The translations under genes and the position numbers were made by a program. Of a stretch of DNA of 64,000 nucleotides, positions 56,141 to 64,000 are shown piece after piece; position 1 is the first letter of the stretch, and each line of letters begins with the position of its first letter. Under the pieces are notes generated by a model. The model searched no databases. It was given only the letters and a program-made list of their open reading frames with translations, and was not told the DNA's origin. Location: positions 25,129,117 through 25,193,116 of the forward strand of contig NC_092352.1 of assembly GCF_963676685.1 (NCBI RefSeq), written 5' to 3'. The stretch comes from Mytilus edulis. Lineage: Eukaryota > Mollusca > Bivalvia > Mytilida > Mytilidae.

Positions 56141-56685
56141 CTGGTTGGCCAAACGTTGAACAGTAAAGCTCCAAGTGATTGTACAGCAAACTGGCAAGCG
56201 ATTGTACAGTCAATAAAATATCCGACATGGAGAAAATGAATATATTTATATTTCTACTGAAACAATGGCTTTGAAACTTTCAGAAAGGTAAGACTATATA
56301 TCAGAAAGGGTACATGTGAAAATTCTGGTAGCAACGATTGGCTTTTCGATGTTTTATTTGAAATTTTTGATCGCACCTGGTGAATCGTTTTACACGAAGC
56401 TCCACCTCCACTATTCTAAGGAAAACGTTTGGATGCATATATATTTCTCATTACTTTATTGGTTAATATTTACATAAAGAATGTTTTAGCTACCAAAGCA
56501 GAAACGTTATATAGTAACATTAGAGACTTAAAGTCCTCTTTCTGACCAAGTTCGTCAAAGATATCATCAAGCAACTTGTTATTTTGCAAATGTCGGAGCC
56601 CCGCTTGCCAGTATCTCGAATGACCAAATTATTAAAAACTGTACAGCTTCGTTCCCAAACTGTGATAATATATGCTAAAATTCTA
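56141..56685 (+). repeat. Right copy of an inverted duplication of about 540 bp
   Basis: Inverted relative to 53155-53690, with scattered substitutions and small indels. No intact gene in either copy. Confidence 0.75.
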
Positions 56686-56689
56686 TATC

Positions 56690-57300
56690 TGCCCCTCAGG
56701 CAAACAACATTGATTAACCATCCTTTTACTTGTAACAACACTGAAGTTTCATGTTGATTAATGTAACTGTTGAACAATGATTGTGAATGCGAATTATTAC
56801 CACTCAGGTTTAAAATAGTATTGGCTGACTGTGTTTTTTGAACTTATATTGTTGTTTTTTTTATATCTTTTTCCTCTGTTTGTTTGTGTATTTTAATTTG
56901 CTTTAGGTTATTTCAGATATTTTTAATTTTGTGCACGAAGGGATTAGAATAAAGACAGTCCCTGATTTCATGCAGAGAAGAAACCTAAAATTAAGCATTT
57001 CCCAAGATTGATTGGAAAAAAAGAAATATTGTTACGTTGGTTTTCTTTTGACCGCCATTTTAACCTTTTCAAGTATGGCTTGGATGTGTGGACATTTTTA
57101 GACACGTTCGGTCAGAACGAGGACTTTAAGTCTCTACACTCAAAAATACCATTTTTTTCCAGTGACAGTCAAAATTACCACCTCCCCTTCCCCCCTTTCT
57201 TTTGTCGTTTAAGCTTGCTGAACATATTTTTTGTAAGTTTGTCATTTGAATACATTGAGTCAACTATATCTTAAACGATGATAAAATTTGAAAAGCACCT
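56690..57300. other. Unassigned; would hold the intron of the minus-strand gene
   Basis: The plus open stretch at 57008-57274 has no motif. No clear next exon of the gene at 57463 is visible. Confidence 0.35.
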
Positions 57301-57462
57301 ATAACATTAACTATGACAGTCTCTCTCGAAGCATGAACACACAAAAAACGCACCATAAATAACAAGATTTCGAATGGGTATTACTATATTCGGATGAGTG
57401 AATTTCGTCTTTTGAAACATTTTATGGCTTTTACAAGTATATAAAGATTTATACCAACATAC

Positions 57463-58082
57463 TTGTGGACTTGTCATATCGATCTGCTTTATCTTTGAGT
57501 CTTCAATTGTGCTAATTCTGACCAAGCCAATGTCATGCTGTGTTGCTCCTAACTTCTGGAGATTTGGTGATAAGGTAGCCCACATCTTTTCAAAGTCATT
57601 TGCTCTTATACGTTGGTCTGTGTAGTCAAGCTTCAACTTTGTATGGACTTTTAGAATGATATCGACAGATTCTAATATGTCTGCGTTCAAAATTTCGAAT
57701 TGCCGAAATAAGAAGGCAAGTTGTGGCATCTCCAGATCTGGAGACATAATGCGCTTGGCAATAATGTGACATAGACATGGGTGAACATTACAATGCGAGT
57801 TTATCTTGTAACCGTAATCATAATAAGCATCAAGCTTGTCACGGCTGATTGGACGGTTTTTGGATTTGGTGCAGTCTTTCACATTTTCACAGCACTCTTT
57901 GTCGTTCCAGTACAAATGCATAATTGTATGCTTGATATTTGTATTGTTGAGAAATTTCTCCAACGACTGGTTTGTTCTGTGGAGATAATTTTCCATCAGT
58001 TTATCAATTGTTGGTTCGGCAATTTTGTGGAAGAGATTATTTATACGAAGGTAATTGTCACGTTGTGTAGCCATCTTTGAAT
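57463..58082 (-). CDS. First coding exon of a Cys/His-containing bivalve-type gene
   Basis: ATG at 58074 lies 8 bases after an acceptor (TTACTTTACAG, minus), so a non-coding exon should precede it. The exon encodes 204 residues and ends in phase 0 at CCACAA|GTATGT, a strong donor. Reading through instead would give 255 residues to a stop at 57307. Visible pattern: helical N-terminus RDNYLRINNLFHKI, then HLYWNDKECCENVKDC, HCNVHPCLCH, and a helical region with DYTDQRIRANDFEKMW. The W-(x)n-CC-(x)n-C and H-C-x2-H-x-C-x-C-H spacing resembles N-terminal domains of expanded, HEPN-like bivalve proteins thought to act in innate immunity. That assignment is from memory and uncertain. The canonical HEPN R-x4-6-H is not clear. 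Confidence 0.6.
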
Positions 58083-58129
58083 CTGTAAAGTAATAGTTAT
58101 AGAGAATGTATATGTGATAACATCAAATT

Positions 58130-58545
58130 AAGAATGGAAATTTGGAATGTGTCAAAAGGACAACAACCCGACCAAAGAGAAGAAAACAGCCGAAGAATAC
58201 CAATGGGTCTTTAACAAAGTCTGAAATTCAGAATACATATTAGTACTATTTACGACGAAATTACTAGTAGCAGTATATAAATACTCCGTGAGTAACACTG
58301 GAGACCAAATATTTCTAAAATTTACAGCTACGAAAATCTATTCCTGGGATAAAAAACCCTAAGTATTCCGAAAAAACTCATAGTAATAAAATTGAGAAAG
58401 GAAATGGGGAATGTGTCAAAAAGAGACAACAACCCGACCAAGGAGCAGAAAACAGCCGAAGGCCACCTATGGGTCTTCAACACAGCGACAAAATCCCGCA
58501 CTCGGAAGCGTGCTCCAGCTGGCCCGTAAACAAAAATGATTACTA
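58130..58545 (-). repeat. Two tandem family IV fragments (reverse)
   Basis: GGAATGTGTCAAAAGGACAAC...ACCCGACCAAAGAG (58145-58240) recurs as GGAATGTGTCAAAAAGAGAC...ACCCGACCAAGGAG (58408-58500), continuing to GCTCCAGCTGGCCC. They are reverse copies of the family IV tail. The first copy lies close to the promoter side of the gene at 57463-58082. Confidence 0.7.
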
Positions 58546-58569
58546 GTTTAGTGATAATGGACGTCATAC

Positions 58570-59420
58570 TAAACTCTGAAATATATAAATAAACTAATTA
58601 AAATTAAATATTATACAAGACTTGACAGGCCAGAGGGTCCTGACTTTGGACAGGCGCAACAATCGGCAGAATTATAACTTAAAATATATAATGTATACTT
58701 ACTTTTTGTTTTATTTTTGTTTTAAATCTATGTTTCGAAACTCTCCATTTTACTTTATTATGACATGTACTATTAGTCAAGCCTTATGAATCGTGATTAT
58801 TGTTTCTCAATAAGATCAACGAATCGTTGAATGCACACAAACTTAACAAATATCTTATATCTGAATAGTTTATTTTAAATGTAATGAAATTAAGTTTTAA
58901 TTATAAACATTAAGTGCTTCAACTCTTTAAAACAAATAACATTGTCACATAATAATAGAATGCATTGACATCCATTATATTTGACATTCTCTCATATATA
59001 CGTACGTATGTTCACACAAAATCGAAGAGTATAATTGTACTGACTGTATATTTATGTTTCACGTCGAATTGTTGTGTATTTAGTTCAGATGACGTCTACC
59101 GTTGTTATTACCAATAGTAGCTCAGAAAAGTATAAAACACTAAATGCTGACCATATCGAAGGACTTTAGATCAAAAAGTAAATGTCACAGATTTTAGTGA
59201 AATGTGCATGCAACTTTGGCATGTTGAAGTTTAACATTTGTATAAATGTACGTAATAGATCTAAAACTTAGATGATTCAAATTTATATTCAGACTTTAAT
59301 CAACAATTGATATGTTTTTGTCAGATATAATTCAGTTTTAATAATGTAAATCAATTGTAAGTAGCAGACTTTAATGGAAATTTTTGTTTTGTTTTTGGTT
59401 GTTGTTGGGGGGTGGTTTTT

Positions 59421-59454
<34 letters not shown>

Positions 59455-59855
59455 TTATGATATAAATCGTTTAATATAATGTTTCTAGTTCAAAATGCCA
59501 CACATGTGAAGCCATACAACGAAAAAACCCAGAGTCATTCACATCATTATTATGTTTATATATAATCCAAACGGAAATTTATGACGCAACAACATATACA
59601 TTTATAAAAAAATATATGCATTGGTTTATGATTATTTTTAGAAACTTTTTCACTATTTTAAAGGGGCACTAGCTGTCAAAATCATATTCACCGATTTCAC
59701 TCAAATGCTCATATTTGATTTATAACAAGCAATGTTTGTTATAAATCACGTCAGTAACGAAGAACTGAATACTAAGCTGATGATACCCTCGGGGACTGAT
59801 AGTCCACCAGAAGGAGAATCAACCCACTGCTGTTAAAAATGAAAACAACAGAGTA
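58570..59855. other. Unassigned, with a G/T low-complexity tract
   Basis: A G/T-only run of more than 50 bases lies at 59396-59455. No gene recognised. Confidence 0.4.
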
Positions 59856-59861
59856 TAAAGT

Positions 59862-59915
59862 GTATGCGTTCAAAGCGCTTTTCTAGATTCGCTTTCATCA
59901 GAAATGCTCAAAGCT
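59862..59915 (-). ncRNA. Hammerhead-like sequence, second subtype
   Basis: The minus strand reads GAGCATTT-CTGATGA-AAGCGAATCTA-GAAA-AGCGCTTTGAAC. CTGATGA and GAAA are in the right order and spacing, but the stem II closing pair is A/A and no clear NUH plus stem I partner is visible. It is related to 9922-9985. Confidence 0.4.
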
Positions 59916-60065
59916 GAATATTTTAAAGCCAAGAATAAGAACCGAAACAGTTGAAAAAACTTTATGACCAAAAAAGAGCCTGACAATAATAGCCAATTCC
60001 ATCTAAGAATATGTTTGGAAACGGGGAAACAAAACATTAGTTTCTTAGGACCACTATGATTTATT
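59905..60065 (+). repeat. Interspersed repeat, family V
   Basis: AAAGCTGAATATTTTAAAG...AATAAGAACCGAAACAG matches 8985-9050. Here it directly adjoins the hammerhead-like sequence, so the two may be one element. Confidence 0.55.
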
Positions 60066-60069
60066 TTAT

Positions 60070-60675
60070 TATGTGAGAATTTTCATACACAGTTTTCCAT
60101 CCTGGCCGTGACGTGTTTTACAACCAGAAAGTTCACATCCCCGTTATAAAACATACGAACACACACTTAATTACCCCATTCTCTCATCCTCAAATATAAA
60201 AATGCAATATATAAAAACAATTAAATACAAAATAAGGGATAAGGTCACCCCAGATGCCGAACACATGAAATGACAAAGAACAGGAAACAGTGAAGGACAT
60301 ACTGCAGTAGGAAAACCAGGACTGATTCAAACACAGGACTGAATTAAACACAGAAACATTTTGCAAGCAGAGAAAACTATGCACCTTATAATCTGCATGA
60401 TTTTATCAGATGACAAAAAAGAATACTAAAAATCCAAGCTAAGAATAAGGCGAAGAAGCTTTTATTCAGCCGAGGGTGTTGCGAATGTGTTCTAGTATAT
60501 ATATAATCATATGATTTTCGTTCGCGTCACGGTGCTTCTGGAATTCCCTTCATCGTGTTTGCGCTTAACCCTTATTATGGAAAGCGTGATGTTCAACTTT
60601 ACCTCAAGGAGTTTTAGTTGGAAATGCAGAGACAACAAATACAGGGTGTTAATTTCTAATATATAGTGGGCACTG
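60070..60675. other. Unassigned
   Basis: No gene recognised. Confidence 0.4.
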
Positions 60676-60677
60676 AG

Positions 60678-60870
60678 TCTGTCTCAGGCATAGATTACCT
60701 AAGCCGTATTTGGCAGAACTTTTTGGAATTTTGGATCCTCAATGCTCTTCAACTTTGTACTTGTTTGGCTTTATAAATATTTTGATTTGAGCGTCACTGA
60801 TGAATCTTTATGTAGACGAAACGCGCGTCTGGCGTACTAAATTATAATCCTGGTACCTTTGATAACTATC
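60678..60870 (+). repeat. Hammerhead repeat, full unit
   Basis: From GTCTGTCTCAGGCATAGATTACC through CCTCAATGCTCTTCAACTTTG and the ribozyme to AATCCTGGTACCTTTGATAACTAT, about 195 bp. This is the cleanest view of the whole unit. Confidence 0.75.
60791..60835 (+). ncRNA. Hammerhead ribozyme with a stem II defect
   Basis: GCGTCA, CTGATGA (60797-60803), ATC...GAC (A/C mismatch at the stem II closing pair), GAAA (60818-60821), ACGCGCGT, GTC ending at 60829, TGGCGT. The core is intact but stem II is weakened, so activity would be reduced. Confidence 0.65.
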
Positions 60871-61302
60871 ATATACATAAATAAATAGGTAAGAGGATCA
60901 CAGTTGACTCCAATTTGAATGCCGATTATTTGTTAAAATCACGTCCTTCCTACGTAACATATATGTTGTCAATATAAAAAAGATCGATCATGCTGATGAT
61001 GTCAGGCTTAGAGAAGGCTATGTTTGAATCAGAGTTGTTTTTACAAGGTGTCATTCCTATTTTGATTGGTCAGTACCCTGCGCTTCGGCACTAACTTTAT
61101 TTATACAACACCTTTAAAAATTTTACGTTCAAAAGAGTAGAAATTATCATGAAACTTAATAATTTATTCAAAGCATATATTATTACGAATCTTTGACAAC
61201 TAAAAATATTGCTATATACTTCTTGCACATTTTTGAATAACATATGATTACCACAAATAATCATTGCACTATTCATCTTGCTGACTTTTATTCAATCTTA
61301 TT

Positions 61303-61370
61303 AAAATATTGATCTCTGATTTCGTTATACCGCTCATATGCAGTATAACGAAATCAGAGATCAATATTTT
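61303..61370. repeat. Perfect 28-bp inverted repeat with a 12-nt loop
   Basis: The arms 61303-61330 and 61343-61370 are exact inverted copies starting AAAATATTGATCTCTG. Flanking words (AATCTTATT / GATTAGATT) extend the pairing imperfectly. No T-run or gene end explains it as a terminator. Confidence 0.85.
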
Positions 61371-62160
61371 GATTAGATTGACTTTTATTTATTTGGTTTT
61401 TTTTTTTTTATTTTATGTTTTTGTCATTGATAAAGCATTGTCTTAATTTTTTAATATAAATTATTTTAATTTTTGTCAGTCGGATATTTCAATGTCTATC
61501 AATTTTCTCTTTTTTTTCAATCCATTTCTAGTTGTATTATCCCAGATCTGTATATGAATATATGTATGACGTCTGACTATCTTCAAGCAATTGATAACCG
61601 GCAATTTTGTCTAAAATAAAGAAGAACAAAAAATCTTTCATATGCAAAATAATTGATGAATTATTCAAAAAGTAAATGAAGGTAAAAAATGTTTCAAAAT
61701 ATTCCACTAAAAATACTAATCTTTTCGTTTAAAGTATAAATAAAAGCGGAATTTTGAACTAACATTTCGTTAAGAGTAGAAAGTTTAGTTTAACTTTGTC
61801 AAAATAAGCTCTAAAACATCATCACTAATGTATTATTGGCTTGTAAGTGAATAATTCGACCTCATGTGAATCCGTATTCATGTGAACTTGAATTTAAAAC
61901 CTTAGCTCGAGATGGATTACTTATTTACTAGGCGTGTTCAGTTATTAAATAGAAACAATTGTTATGAGTGAAATAAGGGTGAATAATGTGTTGATTGATT
62001 CGATCCACAAAAAAAGACTAAATTGTAAATATATTTTGTAAAACTGAGAGCGGTCTGCTTGTTTACCGTTAAATATTCCATGCTGACCTTTATATATCAT
62101 GTGTTCCTAGTAGGGATCTTACTGAACGTACCCCGCTTCTCTTTTCATTAATGTTTGTTA
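61371..62160. other. Unassigned
   Basis: Nothing recognised. Confidence 0.4.
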
Positions 62161-62164
62161 ACTT

Positions 62165-62265
62165 ACCATTAAATGTACAGGACAAGTACAACAATGATTC
62201 CTACAGGTATGGCTAGAATGATCAATACCTTTGTATGTGTCAAGGAAATAATCAACAAATTGTAT
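62165..62265 (-). CDS. Possible transmembrane-encoding exon
   Basis: A minus frame reads THTKVLIILAIPVGIIVVLVLYI and stops, directly followed by ATG|GTAAGT, a strong donor. It is like the candidate at 52165-52260: a membrane helix, then a stop within a few bases of a donor. No further exons could be joined. Confidence 0.3.
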
Positions 62266-62498
62266 GAAATGATAGTCACAGGGAAACTACATACAGATAG
62301 CAACCAATATTCTCAATAAAACATTCCGTCTAATAGTTTGTACACTTTATATTATCTGTAAAGAATACAGCATTAGTTGAAAGTTTTTTTTAATATAACT
62401 CCAGCTTCAACAAAAAGTTTTAAAACTAATTCATTTAACCCATTTTCATTCCGAATTATAAAAAAAAACACAATTAGACCGTGAAAGATATCAGTGTG

Positions 62499-62543
62499 TA
62501 CGCCAGATGCGCGTTTCGTCTACAAAACACTCACCAGTAACGC
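62499..62543 (-). ncRNA. Hammerhead ribozyme with a mutated core (reverse)
   Basis: The minus strand reads AGCGTTA-CTGGTGA-GTGTTTTGTAGAC-GAAA-CGCGCATC-TGGCGT. CTGGTGA replaces CTGATGA, and stem II is also damaged. Predicted inactive. Confidence 0.6.
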
Positions 62544-62789
62544 TTGTCGCAATAAGTTAACATGTAAAATAAAGAACGAATGAATCTTTGGGTACGTAAA
62601 ATTGCTACAAATTTCTCGTACCAGATAATTTATCGATTTCCGTTCTGTACTGTCATCTCTTGATTTCCAATGACTCTTATAAAAAAAATAAGTATATACA
62701 CTTATTCAATTTACACACACTTATGAAAAATAAAGCAGCCCATAATGGAAAACTTACAAGTGCTTTCTACGTATAATTTTTACATTATA

Positions 62790-62895
62790 TTTTATATTTT
62801 TCGACATTTTCCTCCAAATTCATTTGAATGATAACCAAAGGATACGACTAGTGCCATCAGTAGTATTTTACAACATGGACATCTGCAACCCTGCA
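62790..62895 (-). CDS. Possible short terminal exon
   Basis: An acceptor-like TTTCATTTTTTGCAG (minus) is followed by GCRCPCCKILLMALVVSFGY and a basic end before TAA. The Cys cluster followed by hydrophobic residues is suggestive, but the exon is short and unlinked. Confidence 0.25.
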
Positions 62896-62972
62896 AAAAA
62901 TGAAATAGATAAATTTATTAACCATTCTAATGAGAATAAAAACTCATCAAATATACCAGAATTATAGCTGTG

Positions 62973-63018
62973 TACGTCAGACGTGCGTTCAGTCCAGAAT
63001 AGACTCATCAGTGACTCT
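62973..63018 (-). ncRNA. Hammerhead ribozyme remnant (reverse)
   Basis: The minus strand reads GAGTCA-CTGATGA-GTC-TATTCTG-GAC-TGAA-CGCACGTC-TGACGT. Stem I still pairs, but GAAA has become TGAA, which should abolish activity. Confidence 0.6.
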
Positions 63019-63019
63019 C

Positions 63020-64000
63020 GAAATTTAAGGTAAGAAAATTCCGATAGGTATTGACTGATCTGAGAGATAGAGTCATAAACATAAACTGCGTACATGCCCA
63101 TTCAAGGTGAGGATTGGTTTAATTGCCTTTTCCTTGTTCAAAACCTCGTACGTTACGTTAAAAGTTAGGAAAAATCACCGAATCTACCCCCGACTAAATC
63201 TTAGTTTGAAACTTTAAAAGTTCACTTTATAATGAACAGTGGCAAAACAAAAATCCATGTTTAAACAAAATCATTACCATGTAATTATTATATTTGATGT
63301 GTAGAACATTGATCATATTCATAAGTAAAAGTTATCTTTTGCAGTAATTACTAAATTTTGTAAAAGTGCAGACATCACCTACTTATAAAAGAACAGACTC
63401 TATTTGTCTTAGCACTTCAAAGGTTTCTGGTTTATATTATTACTAACACATTTTTTAAATAACAATATATCATTCCCTCATATTAAGAAGGTGGAATCCT
63501 CACTAGAGGGGATGTCTGAGTCAGCTTAAGATGTATAAATGATCATTACTGCATTACAAATTAGACTGGTTGGATTTTCCAGTATTCTATACACTCTTTA
63601 GATTAAAACACCAATGCTACATTTCACATAATGGATGTTAAGTAGCATTAGTGAAAGAAAAACTTCCATGATGCCCTTTTCACTGAAGGTTGTTAAACTC
63701 TTCTGCACATCATTTAAACTCTTATCTATTGAAATATGCCAATTATTTTTTTCACTTGAATTTTAGAAGTCATCATTCAGTAAAGCCACCTTTATTTGCA
63801 TTACTAACTTCGGCCAAAAGGAATAGAAAAACCTTTAAAAAATGTGTCTGCCTATCATGAAAGTTTTTTTTTTTTAAATCGGCCTCTACGATCAGTGGTC
63901 AAAGATGTGGGTTGAACGTCTTGTTTCAGTATTTCATTTTTAAACTAGCTTCCATAAAGATATCAAGAGGAATTAGGATGACAATTTCTTACTCGTATCT
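63020..64000. other. Unassigned to the window end
   Basis: No gene, RNA or element recognised. Confidence 0.4.

Noticed and set aside
61303..61370. Bacterial-type terminator
   Set aside because: No adjacent gene, no T-tract after the stem, and a eukaryotic context.
62868..63101. 77-codon minus-strand frame
   Set aside because: It reads through the hammerhead remnant; its apparent peptide is repeat DNA.

Overview
The window reads as A+T-rich nuclear DNA from a bivalve mollusc, most likely a marine mussel (Mytilus or a close relative). Three things support this: dense, decayed interspersed repeats of kinds I recognise from mussel genomes; many copies of a short repeat carrying a hammerhead-ribozyme core; and genes broken into small exons with GT..AG introns in consistent phase. 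Nothing prokaryotic or organellar is present. Almost all of the window is mobile-element sequence. The taxonomic and family calls come from memory of these families, not from a search.

The main find is at 20,681-29,895, which looks like one DNA transposon of about 9.2 kb. It has 16-bp terminal inverted repeats that match at 15 of 16 positions, identical 6-bp TATAGT flanks, and TGATTA-rich subterminal arrays at both ends. It encloses one six-exon gene on the plus strand, and all five splice junctions keep the frame over 1,509 codons. The predicted protein has an acidic/serine-rich N-terminus with a basic NLS-like stretch, a DDE-transposase-like core with a cysteine-rich insert, a SAP-like helix pair, NHL-like beta-propeller repeats and an acidic tail. 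Two in-frame TAA codons (codons 663 and 1455) interrupt it, so this copy is probably inactive.

Layout, left to right. 1-900: Ty3/gypsy remnant. 900-20,680: interspersed repeats, tandem repeats and foldback elements, including hammerhead copies near 10.6, 12.2-12.4 and 13.3 kb and a LINE 3' fragment at 18.1 kb. 20.7-29.9: the large transposon. 31.8-32.7: a five-unit, 161-bp tandem repeat. 33.9-34.9: scrambled Penelope-like reverse-transcriptase pieces. 34.98-36.52: a TTAA-flanked element. 36.8-38.7: two interleaved long-TIR elements. 44.0-45.8: a longer Penelope-like reverse-transcriptase fossil. 48.26-49.40: the last two exons of a membrane-protein gene. 51.0-51.2: the end of a minus-strand gene. 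51.4-52.1: a foldback element related to the one at 35-36.5 kb. 53.2-56.7: an inverted duplication enclosing further repeats. 57.46-58.08: a minus-strand exon of a Cys/His-containing bivalve-type gene. 58-64: repeats and hammerhead remnants.

The cellular gene fragments (48-49, 51 and 57-58 kb) are exons whose partners lie outside the window or could not be placed. The hammerhead repeats and Penelope-like fragments may be functionally linked, because Penelope-like retroelements in animals are known to carry minimal hammerhead ribozymes.
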